From contig JAKPGM010000047.1 in assembly GCA_029550865.1 (NCBI GenBank), positions 42,560-106,559 on the forward strand: 64,000 nt of DNA. The letters are read 5' to 3'. Shown one piece after another: positions 8,304-17,836 of this stretch (the stretch's first letter is position 1; the number at the start of each line of letters is the position of its first letter). The notes below the pieces were generated by a model. It had not been told where the DNA came from. It saw only the letters and a list, made by a program, of their open reading frames with translations, and did not search any database. A program made the translations under genes and the position numbers. Origin of the DNA: Bacteroidota bacterium. Its GTDB lineage: Bacteria; Bacteroidota; Bacteroidia; Bacteroidales; DTGW01.

Positions 8304-11300
8304 ATTTCAATTCCACTATGGTTCGATTAAAGGTTCGACAAAATTAATTGATGGTGAAGTTGCCAGCAAATTTCAATTCCACTATGGTTCGATTAAAGGA
8401 ATCAACAATAGCGATTTTTGGGGGTCTATATTTTATTTCAATTCCACTATGGTTCGATTAAAGGCAGATTTATTCTCAATTTCCTCAATATGCTTTTCGA
8501 ATTTCAATTCCACTATGGTTCGATTAAAGGACATATGCGCATTGATTATGCGCTGATACTGTTTATTTCAATTCCACTATGGTTCGATTAAAGGTTGACT
8601 GTTAATTTTCGGTAGTGCGTTAATTGCTTATTTCAATTCCACTATGGTTCGATTAAAGGCAAATTGAGTTTCGTCGATTAATTTATAATCTGAATTTCAA
8701 TTCCACTATGGTTCGATTAAAGGGCTAATTCAGCTATTAAGCCAAAATCTTGAATGCTATTTCAATTCCACTATGGTTCGATTAAAGGCCACTTAAGAAC
8801 CAATGTTATTTTGTTGCATTCGCATTTCAATTCCACTATGGTTCGATTAAAGGTTCTTTCGCCTCTTTCTCTGTTTGACAATAATACTATTTCAATTCCA
8901 CTATGGTTCGATTAAAGGAGAGGCAGTGACCTACCAAAAATTGACTTATTAATTGGATTTCAATTCCACTATGGTTCGATTAAAGGTTGTAACTTCATCG
9001 ATTTGTTTTTTTGTTGCTTTCAATTTCAATTCCACTATGGTTCGATTAAAGGGGAATATACCAATCGACGTAACACGGCTGGACGTATTTCAATTCCACT
9101 ATGGTTCGATTAAAGGATCGAAATACCGTTCATCAGCAGCCAAAAAGATAAATTTCAATTCCACTATGGTTCGATTAAAGGGTTTTTAACTCAATGAACA
9201 ATCCGTGATATCCGTTCTTATTTCAATTCCACTATGGTTCGATTAAAGGTCTTATAATCTTCGATTAAAACATCCAATAATTCGTTATTTCAATTCCACT
9301 ATGGTTCGATTAAAGGTTCTTCCGAAAGCGATACGATTTTCCATGCCTTGATATTTCAATTCCACTATGGTTCGATTAAAGGATTCTGAAAACGAACGAT
9401 ACCCGAAAACGATTTTATTTCAATTCCACTATGGTTCGATTAAAGGCCCAAATCATCTACTGCTATATCCTTTTGATTTACATTTCAATTCCACTATGGT
9501 TCGATTAAAGGTTGGTTACCGTTTCAAATAAGTTTAGCATTCCAAAAAATTTCAATTCCACTATGGTTCGATTAAAGGAAAACGTTGAATCTTCGAACTT
9601 TCTGCCATACATCATTTCAATTCCACTATGGTTCGATTAAAGGCGAAAATTAGGGGGTATTTTTTTGTTTTTTACCCATTTCAATTCCACTATGGTTCGA
9701 TTAAAGGCCCCTAAAAACGAATTAGAGGGTATCCATACACCCATTTCAATTCCACTATGGTTCGATTAAAGGTTTGCCCAACTCAATGTAACTTTTGCCC
9801 AACAAAAATTTCAATTCCACTATGGTTCGATTAAAGGAAAAAGCAATTCGTGACATGTTCAAAAAACAATTCATTTCAATTCCACTATGGTTCGATTAAA
9901 GGAATCTTTTTGGAAGCTTCTGTAAACCTTGTGGTTATATTTCAATTCCACTATGGTTCGATTAAAGGACATTACAAATTCGACGATTTTAACGCTATCT
10001 TTTATTTCAATTCCACTATGGTTCGATTAAAGGAAATAGAAAAAGGCGTGTCGCTACGCGACACACTTTATTTCAATTCCACTATGGTTCGATTAAAGGT
10101 GGTCGCACCCCGTACCCCGTGCGGTACGGGTGCGATTTCAATTCCACTATGGTTCGATTAAAGGGGTTTTGCTCCGCAAAACCTCGTTCGCCCCCCTGAT
10201 TTCAATTCCACTATGGTTCGATTAAAGGTTGATAAGCTTTCCACGTATACTACAGCGGTCTGTTATTTCAATTCCACTATGGTTCGATTAAAGGTATAGA
10301 ATCATATATGCTGTACGTGTATAGTTCGTCATTTCAATTCCACTATGGTTCGATTAAAGGAGTAATGACAATGTACACAATGAATCTACTAATTGCTATT
10401 TCAATTCCACTATGGTTCGATTAAAGGGCCTATTAGGACAGATCAACTGGAAGCCCTGCAGCAATTTCAATTCCACTATGGTTCGATTAAAGGGATTTAT
10501 AAACTTGGGTGCCAACCGTTTCGACATCATTTCAATTCCACTATGGTTCGATTAAAGGATTGTAATTTATTCTGAGCGTCGATTTCAATCCTTATTTCAA
10601 TTCCACTATGGTTCGATTAAAGGAGAACAATTTTATTTTGACCATCAAGTCACTATCGAATTTCAATTCCACTATGGTTCGATTAAAGGGCATTTGCTGG
10701 CAAATTAACATTAATGCGCTCTTATGCATTTCAATTCCACTATGGTTCGATTAAAGGGTAATAGCTGCAGGTGCAAAGTCTGTAAGCGACATAATTTCAA
10801 TTCCACTATGGTTCGATTAAAGGCCAACTATCAGAAATCGAAAAACAAGAAATATCGTATTTCAATTCCACTATGGTTCGATTAAAGGAATAAATTATGG
10901 GGATAAATCACTAATCATTGACGCATTTCAATTCCACTATGGTTCGATTAAAGGCGACATCGTATGCAGAATAAACGAACTTAAGGAACAAATTTCAATT
11001 CCACTATGGTTCGATTAAAGGATGCAGCAAGGCGTCTATTGTTAATGCATTGCTTAAAAATTTCAATTCCACTATGGTTCGATTAAAGGACGAGTCTGTT
11101 GTTGCTGACATTGTTCAGAATTAATTTCAATTCCACTATGGTTCGATTAAAGGGTTGTATAATACACCGTCGTAATATATATCACAGGCATTTCAATTCC
11201 ACTATGGTTCGATTAAAGGTTGCTTGCAGCTACCCCATTTATTGCAAATGACAACATTTCAATTCCACTATGGTTCGATTAAAGGCATTTTTCTTCTCCA

Positions 11301-11482
11301 CGCCTCGAGCGATCATACAAATTTCAATTCCACTATGGTTCGATTAAAGGTAATTTTGAGCTTTGCATTGTCGGCACTGGTAGTGCATTTCAATTCCACT
11401 ATGGTTCGATTAAAGGAGCTCAATGAAAACAATAAAATCATCTTTGAAAATTATTTCAATTCCACTATGGTTCGATTAAAGG
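8304..11482 (-). CRISPR. Type I-B CRISPR array, 49 repeats / 48 spacers
   Basis: The repeat is 30 bp, on the + strand beginning ATTTCAATTC and ending CGATTAAAGG. I counted 49 copies at a spacing of 64-68 bp, giving 48 spacers of 34-38 bp. All copies read as identical by eye, including the two terminal ones. Read on the - strand the repeat ends in ATTGAAAT, the usual 8-nt crRNA 5' handle of type I-B repeats. The array is therefore transcribed leftward, with the leader at the high-coordinate end next to cas2. The newest spacers should be near 11.4 kb and the oldest near 8.3 kb. ORFs called in this stretch are translations of the repeat. Confidence 0.99.
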
Positions 11483-11692
11483 CCGTTACAATTTTATAAA
11501 ATTTTTCAATATTTATGCGCATTCTATCGATTTTTTTAGGGTGAATTTTGGTAAAAAATTAGTCGACCTGGAATATTCAATTTTACCTGACCAATTGACA
11601 ACTTATTAACTTCTTGTTATTCAATGAGAATAACATACATGATATTATTTAGCGCATTATCTTTGTATTGTTTGAAGACGATCGACAACTGG
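11483..11692 (-). promoter_or_regulatory. CRISPR leader
   Basis: An A+T-rich 210-bp region between the cas2 stop and the first repeat, with no gene. Directly before the first repeat, on the - strand, TAAAATTG resembles the Bacteroidetes -7 box but would start transcription inside the repeat, so the real promoter may lie further upstream. An 8-bp perfect inverted repeat (TGTTATTC / GAATAACA, 5-nt loop) lies at 11615-11635. It could be the cas2 terminator or a protein site for spacer integration. Confidence 0.75.
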
Positions 11693-11956
11693 TTATAGGA
11701 TTGTGTCAGTTGTATTTTTCTCAATACCAATAATTTCCTTATCAAGCCATTTTTCATTTCTCGATTTAAAAATAATAATACTATCAGAATCTTCTTCCAT
11801 TATTTTTGAAGCTTTATATTTAAGCTCTGTCAGCTGGGCCTCTGACAATTCCCCCTCAAAAACTGAGTTTTGAATCCAATGCAAATATTTGCGACAGAGC
11901 TTTAACATTTTATTAACCCTCTTCTCAGCCACATCGTATACTAAAATTATATACAT
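11693..11956 (-). CDS. cas2: CRISPR adaptation endonuclease Cas2
   Basis: An 87-residue ferredoxin-fold protein that forms the Cas1-Cas2 integrase complex inserting new spacers at the leader end. It starts MYIILVYDVAEKRV, with the conserved Asp of the first beta-strand (YDV) and the family's QNSVFEGELS segment. The length is normal. It begins 1 nt after the cas1 stop and is the last gene of the operon, next to the leader. Confidence 0.97.
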   Translation of the reverse strand: MYIILVYDVAEKRVNKMLKLCRKYLHWIQNSVFEGELSEAQLTELKYKASKIMEEDSDSIIIFKSRNEKWLDKEIIGIEKNTTDTIL

Positions 11957-11957
11957 G

Positions 11958-12962
11958 TTACCAATACATTTTAAAAGGTTTATATTCTTCTATTTCTAGC
12001 AAATGCTTAGCAAGCTTGTAACACTCAAGCTTAATTAAATGCTTATAACTTACACTGCGCTTTAAGGTACGGTGTTGAATGGTCTCCTGTAATCGTTCTT
12101 CAAATGAACTGATAAATATTTTTTTCCCTGATTCGTTGAGTAAACAACGATTCAATTGCTTCTCAAAATGTTTTTCCTGTATTTCCTTCTTGTTTAGAAC
12201 TTTAAAAATAACACGGTCAACTAATATCGGCTTAAAAATTTCGGCCAAATCCAATGCCAATGAATAGCGTCGCTCGCCTGGCGTGTGCAAATAGCTTATG
12301 GTGGGATTCAGTTGAGTTTGATGTATAGCACGCAAACATTGTGAATAACACAACATGTTGCCGAAAGAAATTAATGCATTCACCTCATTTTGGGGTGGTT
12401 GTCGGGTACGACCATCCATCGTAAATTCGTCGATGATTAAATTAAAAGCATCATAATATTGTTGACGAATATTTCCTTCTAACCCCATTAGTTCATCAGG
12501 TTCTTTTGCAATAATCAACTTCTCCTGATAAGTTTGAATTGCATCAATGAAAGGCTGTGTATCTTTGCCTCTATTGTTGTAATACTTAAGGTTTTTTACC
12601 ATATTATGAATAGCACCTTCAAGAATTTTTTGGGCTATTATCAAGCGTTTAGCTTTCTGTGTATAATGCTTAACCTGGGCCAAAATCATTTTACCCGATA
12701 GCAAACTATCTCGCGGCATAAACGAACCCGTATAATTTTCGTAATAATCAAAAAAATGTACCGCAATGTCCTGCTGTCCCAAAAAATTAAATAAAGCACT
12801 ATTGGCATCCAGCGAACCAAAAACATAAATGTCATTTATGGCTTCAACGGGTAAATATTTTGTCTCGACTTCTTGCCCATCATCGTTTATCCTCACATAT
12901 TTCAAAGTGTTATCTTTTCGCGATAACCTTCCTGCGTTAAAGAGATAGTATGTTTTCTTCAT
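11958..12962 (-). CDS. cas1: CRISPR adaptation integrase Cas1 (type I-B)
   Basis: A 334-residue metal-dependent integrase of the Cas1-Cas2 complex. An N-terminal beta domain ([19 protein letters not shown]) is followed by the helical catalytic domain. Its active-site Glu ([13 protein letters not shown]), His ([14 protein letters not shown]) and Asp ([12 protein letters not shown] region) are all present. The length matches type I-B Cas1. It sits 19 nt after cas4 and 1 nt before cas2, so adaptation genes form the distal end of the operon. Confidence 0.98.
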   Translation of the reverse strand: MKKTYYLFNAGRLSRKDNTLKYVRINDDGQEVETKYLPVEAINDIYVFGSLDANSALFNFLGQQDIAVHFFDYYENYTGSFMPRDSLLSGKMILAQVKHYTQKAKRLIIAQKILEGAIHNMVKNLKYYNNRGKDTQPFIDAIQTYQEKLIIAKEPDELMGLEGNIRQQYYDAFNLIIDEFTMDGRTRQPPQNEVNALISFGNMLCYSQCLRAIHQTQLNPTISYLHTPGERRYSLALDLAEIFKPILVDRVIFKVLNKKEIQEKHFEKQLNRCLLNESGKKIFISSFEERLQETIQHRTLKRSVSYKHLIKLECYKLAKHLLEIEEYKPFKMYW

Positions 12963-12981
12963 TTCTTACATATTTATAAAA

Positions 12982-13494
12982 CTAAACTTCTTCGCTTTCA
13001 CCACTCCAGCAAAAGTCATAGTAACTACAGTTCCTACACTTTGACTGTAGTATCCGTGCCGGACATACCTCAGAACCAATAATATCCTCAATTTTAGTTA
13101 TTATTTCCTGTATACTTTTAATATCTTCGGTCGATAAGTTTACTTCTTCAGTCTTGCGTAGTTGAGGATATTCAATAACTCCCTTCACATCTTTAACCCC
13201 ATGTTGGTCAAGCAGGTACAAATAATACTTTAATTGCCATACGTGGGCTATATCGTAGCTATCGCTTTTCTTTATTTCATGAATAATCTTATTTTTCGGA
13301 TCGTAAAAATCAATCTTAATTCCACTAAGTTCAATCTCTTTAAAACGTTCAGAACGGTATGTATAGGTGTTTTCATGTATGAGCTTGCCTTCAAAAACAA
13401 GATCACTATTATGTTCCATATTAATACCCTTGGCAAAAAGCCAGAGCTTCCGATGGCATATATGGTAATAATTAAAATGCGTTCCCGTAATCAT
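12982..13494 (-). CDS. cas4: CRISPR adaptation exonuclease Cas4
   Basis: A 170-residue RecB-family nuclease that trims and PAM-selects prespacers for Cas1-Cas2. One Cys near the N terminus (YHICHRKLWLF) and three near the C terminus (C-P..., SKCRNCSYYDFC) make the iron-sulfur cluster site. The nuclease motifs are visible as the HEIKKSD segment and QLKYYLYLLD. The length is normal for Cas4 (DUF83). It lies 9 nt after cas3 and 19 nt before cas1. Confidence 0.97.
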   Translation of the reverse strand: MITGTHFNYYHICHRKLWLFAKGINMEHNSDLVFEGKLIHENTYTYRSERFKEIELSGIKIDFYDPKNKIIHEIKKSDSYDIAHVWQLKYYLYLLDQHGVKDVKGVIEYPQLRKTEEVNLSTEDIKSIQEIITKIEDIIGSEVCPARILQSKCRNCSYYDFCWSGESEEV

Positions 13495-13503
13495 TCTTAC
13501 TAA

Positions 13504-16227
13504 TTAAAATAACTCAAAACTGTTCTTGAGCTTCGAATCATGAAGCCCACTCTCTAAGCTATAAATCTGATTATCACCAATATAGGCTGAGTTTAATAAA
13601 TAATATTGATGAAAATTGTAATCATGCTGATTTTCATTATAAAATAGAAAAGGTTTTAAATCATTAATTTTACTGGCATACAACGAAAAAACGAATTTTG
13701 ACATAATGCTATTTAAAAGCTTTAATTCCAATGTTTTGTTCTGTACTTTTGTGCTATTGTAAATCAAATCCGTGTAGTAATCCCAAATACTTTTACCCGA
13801 AATAGATGTATCCCCCATAGAACATATCCCGGCATTTAGCATAAAATTAAGCTCAACTTTCGAAAAGTTTTGTTCATTTTTATAGCACACAATAGGAATG
13901 TCAATGGGCACAAATATCGTAATTGTAGCCTCTTCAATTAGCCTGAATTCTGAGTTTACTTTGTTAAATTGAAATGAAGAAATAAATTTTTGATAATCAT
14001 GGAAGTTACTTTTATAAACCGATTTGTTTTTTTTGTTAATTTCTGCTATCACTTTTTGGTAAAAGGAATCAAAATCCTTATTCTGCAGTATATATTTTAT
14101 TTCATCGGTTTCAAGTTGTTGAGTTACAAGGTATCTTAAATCCTTGCCATATATTCTTTGTGACTCGTCATATCGAAATAGGTACAATTCACAACTTTCC
14201 TTATTTAAATTTCTGTTTACTCTACCCGCAAGTTGTTCATCGCTGTCGATAAGCGACTGATTTTTAAATCCTAAATCCATGTCGATATCTATCCCCGCTT
14301 CTACAACCTGAGTTGAAATGACCAATATCTTTTTCTTGCGATTTTCAGGATCTTTCAAATATTCTATGATATATTTCCTTCTTGGTTCTATGATAGTACC
14401 CGATAAAACAAATATTTCATAGTCTAAAAAAATATTCTTTTCATTAATCACCTCATAAAATGCAGTTGCCGTTTTTTTAAAGATAAATTCTACTATTGTA
14501 AACATGCTATTTTTTAAACCATCTGTCCTATTTACGGCATAATCCTCTGATTTTTTATATACTATCTCAGCTAAATCGTTGAGTGCAATTTGTTTCTCAA
14601 GAAGGTCGGATTTAATTTGAACCCTACTACAAAAATTTGGATTTTTAAAATAATTCTGCTGAGGATTTTCAATCAAATCGTGAAATTTTAAAACATCTGT
14701 ATCTGATATCGAAATGTTGTGTACCCGCGGTAAAGTAGCAGACATAATTATAAAACGTATGTTGAAATATTTTGCATAATTGGAAATAAAATATTTAATC
14801 CTATCCCAATGTTTAGGATCATATGCTTGAATTTCATCCATAACAACTATGGAATTTGCCAAACGATGAAGTAAATAATTTGACTTTTTATCATTTGATT
14901 TAAGGATATCAAAAAATTTGATGTGAGTTAGCAGCACAAAAGGGAAGTTTACGAACAAATTGTCCACCTGGTTTTTATAATAGTTTCCATAGGTAGCATC
15001 TATTTCTCCCTCATCTTTCGATAGAATTTCTGCTTTAGAGTGTATTTGAGCAATTTCGGCATCACTTAATTCCAATGTTTCTTTTATGGATTTTAATGTT
15101 TGCGTAATTAAAGTTGTAAATGGAAAAACATAAAATACCTTGTTTATCTCCTGATGAAACTGCAATAGACGGATTATTGCGATCATAGACAAGTTAGTTT
15201 TTCCACCGCCAGTTGGCGCCTCAATATAAAAAACATGCTCATCTTTTAACTTTTCTAAATTGACCCAAACCTCTGCACCAAGTCTTTGCCGAAGTATATT
15301 TAAATTGTGGGGACTTTTTTCGAGCTGTTTCGGTTCAAATGAAAGGTAATAATCCAATTGCTCTACAAGATTTTTATTATATATTTTGCATGTAGTAAAA
15401 TTTTTAAATATTTTTTCACGTAACGATCGATTCAATAATCCAAAATCCTCTGTTTTAAAATCGTTCATATATTCCGACGTTGCATAGTAATCGGCAGCCG
15501 TAAGTAACGACCAATTAAGCTTTAACAAAGCATATATTGCGAAAAAATCATAATTTCCATGACAATTAATATACTCGTCAAAAAAATCCCACAGACGATT
15601 TTCGTTTATAATAAATTGGTTAATATAATCTGCCTCAACGTACCCAATTAAATGATTTACTAAAGCATGTATTGATTCAGTTTTTTCGGTATCAAATTCA
15701 TAATCTTTTTCAAGCATACTTGAATGATGCTTTAAAATAGGTATTGTAAATAGAAAAGTATAGCAAGCAAGAATATTTGTATATTCATCGTTAATATCAC
15801 TATTGAATATTTCACTTATATGATACGATAAATAGCTATATGCACTCAAAAATGAATGGTCGGTACCAATTTTTAAAGTATTATTTGCTTGAACACACGT
15901 GTTTTTTAATTTTTCCGACTGAAAATTAGGATTTACCTTTCCAATGTCGTGAAAAATAATTGTATGGATGAATAATTTTTTGAGGTAATTCCCAATTTTT
16001 TCATCATCGAATGATATTTCTTCTATTAATCTGTCTATACAGGGTTCCAATTGGTGTTGATCAACGAGTAAATCGAAATAGTGAAGTACCAGCCTGGTAT
16101 GATTATACAGGGTTTCATAGTCCTTATGCTCATGCGAGTGGGCAAAGATATTAGTTAGGCCAGCAATATTATTCAGTAATACATTGCTCTCATCTCTTAT
16201 TATCTTAAAAGACTTGAATAATTTCAT
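13504..16227 (-). CDS. cas3: CRISPR interference nuclease-helicase Cas3
   Basis: Effector recruited by Cascade to nick and unwind target DNA. The N-terminal HD nuclease (about residues 10-230) shows IIFHDIGKVNPNFQ and a downstream His-His pair (LKHHSSM). The SF2 helicase follows, with Walker A (APTGGGKTN), Walker B (VVMDEIQAYD), motif III (IMSATLP) and the C-terminal VEAGIDIDMDLGF. The ORF track starts at 16251 (MCCLKLVP...); I prefer the internal ATG at 16227 (MKLFKSFKII). With either start, the gene overlaps the 3' end of cas5, so the two are translationally coupled. All key motifs are intact, so interference should be active. Confidence 0.96.
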   Translation of the reverse strand: MKLFKSFKIIRDESNVLLNNIAGLTNIFAHSHEHKDYETLYNHTRLVLHYFDLLVDQHQLEPCIDRLIEEISFDDEKIGNYLKKLFIHTIIFHDIGKVNPNFQSEKLKNTCVQANNTLKIGTDHSFLSAYSYLSYHISEIFNSDINDEYTNILACYTFLFTIPILKHHSSMLEKDYEFDTEKTESIHALVNHLIGYVEADYINQFIINENRLWDFFDEYINCHGNYDFFAIYALLKLNWSLLTAADYYATSEYMNDFKTEDFGLLNRSLREKIFKNFTTCKIYNKNLVEQLDYYLSFEPKQLEKSPHNLNILRQRLGAEVWVNLEKLKDEHVFYIEAPTGGGKTNLSMIAIIRLLQFHQEINKVFYVFPFTTLITQTLKSIKETLELSDAEIAQIHSKAEILSKDEGEIDATYGNYYKNQVDNLFVNFPFVLLTHIKFFDILKSNDKKSNYLLHRLANSIVVMDEIQAYDPKHWDRIKYFISNYAKYFNIRFIIMSATLPRVHNISISDTDVLKFHDLIENPQQNYFKNPNFCSRVQIKSDLLEKQIALNDLAEIVYKKSEDYAVNRTDGLKNSMFTIVEFIFKKTATAFYEVINEKNIFLDYEIFVLSGTIIEPRRKYIIEYLKDPENRKKKILVISTQVVEAGIDIDMDLGFKNQSLIDSDEQLAGRVNRNLNKESCELYLFRYDESQRIYGKDLRYLVTQQLETDEIKYILQNKDFDSFYQKVIAEINKKNKSVYKSNFHDYQKFISSFQFNKVNSEFRLIEEATITIFVPIDIPIVCYKNEQNFSKVELNFMLNAGICSMGDTSISGKSIWDYYTDLIYNSTKVQNKTLELKLLNSIMSKFVFSLYASKINDLKPFLFYNENQHDYNFHQYYLLNSAYIGDNQIYSLESGLHDSKLKNSFELF

Positions 16228-16975
16228 TGGAACTAATTTTAAGCAACACAAATGAGGTTGAATAATTTTTTTTCAATGACCAATCGGTAAAAGCAAAATT
16301 TCTATATTCATATTGAAAAAGTTTTTCATCATAGGCATAGGGTAAGCGTTCAAAATACAAAAATGTATTGCCCGACACGGTCATATTCGGAAGGAATGGC
16401 TGTATGCTGCGATTTGGACTAACCGGTTCATCTTTAATAAAAATCGAGCTTATTTTAAAGTTTTCATTTGGTTCGTATGTGTCAAATGAATAGGCATTAT
16501 AGTTCATCCACCATACCGAAAACTCATTTTTCCCCAGATATGGTAAATATTCGGCACGATAGTTTTTTAAGTAACTATCAATTTTCTCGTGTAAAGGATT
16601 TTGCAGGTCAAGCAAAAAATAACAGCGATAAGCAGGAGAAATTAATGTTTGTTCTTTTATCATGAGGTTCCCTCCTTCTTCCCTGCTTGCCATACCAGTT
16701 GTATTATTGTAAACAATGACTGTTTTCTTATAATTGCCTTTCTCATGATAGGGGTCAAGAGGTTGTATGCTTACTTTCAGGTCTTTTAATTTCAGATAAT
16801 AATCTGGCAAACGTTTATTTTCTTTAAACCCCTGTTCACCAATAATAGCGCCCACTATACCAAGCAGCGCAGGTTTATGAAGCATATTAAAAGTAAGGTA
16901 TACCGGATCATTCGTATCAGGCTTTTTCAACATGCCCAAATCTGCAAATAAATCAATAGATATAAGTTTTTCCAT
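16205..16975 (-). CDS. cas5: Cascade subunit Cas5 (type I-B)
   Basis: A RAMP-fold Cascade subunit that holds the 5' handle of the crRNA. About 256 residues. It has the Cas5 N-terminal segment (LISIDLFADLGMLKKPDTN, LTFNMLHKPALLGIVGAIIG) and a C-terminal RAMP half. The ORF track begins at a TTG overlapping the toxin stop; the ATG at 16975 (MEKLISID) is the better start. It lies only 5 nt after the AbiEii stop, so cas5 translation probably depends on ribosomes leaving the toxin gene. The other Cascade genes (cas7, cas8b) are on the far side of the AbiE pair. Confidence 0.93.
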   Translation of the reverse strand: MEKLISIDLFADLGMLKKPDTNDPVYLTFNMLHKPALLGIVGAIIGEQGFKENKRLPDYYLKLKDLKVSIQPLDPYHEKGNYKKTVIVYNNTTGMASREEGGNLMIKEQTLISPAYRCYFLLDLQNPLHEKIDSYLKNYRAEYLPYLGKNEFSVWWMNYNAYSFDTYEPNENFKISSIFIKDEPVSPNRSIQPFLPNMTVSGNTFLYFERLPYAYDEKLFQYEYRNFAFTDWSLKKNYSTSFVLLKISSNEIIQVF

Positions 16976-16980
16976 AGTTT

Positions 16981-17835
16981 TCAAGAATTTAAAATTTTTG
17001 CAATAAAATCATGTACCTGGCTGTATGCCTGGTCAAAATCAGGAATATCATTACTGTTTAATTGTGTCTGCAAGCTTTGTTTCCATGCCAGTTGATTAGC
17101 ATTGAACTTATCTTTGTTAATGAATTGGGCAATACGTTCGACCTTAATTTTCTTGTGTTGTGCTTTATTTAAAAGCAAGTCTTTTAGTGTCGTATAAGAT
17201 TGGATGTCAATATTTTTTGCAAGATACCATAAGTCATAAATATCCCTGGGACGGTTCCTTTGAATTAATGAACGTAGTTTTTCGACAATAATCTCATTGC
17301 ATGAGTATACATTTACTTGATTGGTTATCAGTATTTTATCGGAATAATTATGAATGATAGGTTTTATTGCCGTAGGTTCAAAAACCTTTTCTGAAAAAAC
17401 AATGTCAAGTTTTATTTTATCTTGCCATCGATTTACAGGTAATGGCTTTTGGTTGACTTTATGGTTGGCACCCCAAAATTTAATTACTATTTCGTATCCC
17501 TGATCGGTATCCTCAAATATCTGTTTTCTTAAGCTGAATAAATTAAATTTAATTCCGCTGATTTCATGAGCTTTCTTTATACAACTCTTAATTATACTTT
17601 CATCAATTGCAAATTTTTCATCAATCAAAGTAAAATCAAGGTCTTCGGAAAATCTATAATTTTCAAAATAACATTTTCTAAGGCAGGTTCCTCCTTTAAA
17701 AACTAATAAATCTTTAGCAAACTGAAATTCGAATAGAGCATTTAAAAAATGTCCTAAAACCCAGTCTTTATCGATGGTCGAAGTGGGTACTCCATGTTTT
17801 TCGCTTAATTTTATAATCTCACGTTGCAAAATCAT
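16981..17835 (-). CDS. abiEii: AbiEii toxin (nucleotidyltransferase, type IV TA)
   Basis: A 284-residue DUF1814 nucleotidyltransferase, the toxin of the AbiE abortive-infection system. It is a GTP-binding NTase fold; related toxins such as MenT block translation by modifying tRNA. The catalytic motif is complete: FKGGTCLRKCYFENYRFSED followed by LDF. Then come the KLDI strand and the C-terminal EKLRSLIQRNRPRDIYDLWYL signature. The length is normal and no frameshift is seen. It begins 1 nt after the antitoxin stop and its stop is 5 nt before the cas5 ATG. Its base composition is A+T-rich like its cas neighbours. AbiE genes are not part of standard type I-B operons. Confidence 0.95.
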   Translation of the reverse strand: MILQREIIKLSEKHGVPTSTIDKDWVLGHFLNALFEFQFAKDLLVFKGGTCLRKCYFENYRFSEDLDFTLIDEKFAIDESIIKSCIKKAHEISGIKFNLFSLRKQIFEDTDQGYEIVIKFWGANHKVNQKPLPVNRWQDKIKLDIVFSEKVFEPTAIKPIIHNYSDKILITNQVNVYSCNEIIVEKLRSLIQRNRPRDIYDLWYLAKNIDIQSYTTLKDLLLNKAQHKKIKVERIAQFINKDKFNANQLAWKQSLQTQLNSNDIPDFDQAYSQVHDFIAKILNS

Positions 17836-17836
17836 T

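Noticed and set aside
9250-9286. Repeat-like word TTCGATTAAAA inside a spacer
   Set aside because: Only about 11 bases match the repeat, so chance or a repeat-like target is enough; it is not a truncated repeat unit.
10561-10593. GATTTCAATCC inside a spacer as a broken repeat
   Set aside because: The similarity ends after 9-10 bases and the spacer has normal length.
8953-11499. Several + strand ORFs inside the array (8953, 9850, 10393, 11224)
   Set aside because: They are translations of the CRISPR repeat (FNSTMVRLK / FQFHYGSIK) and the array is read on the other strand.
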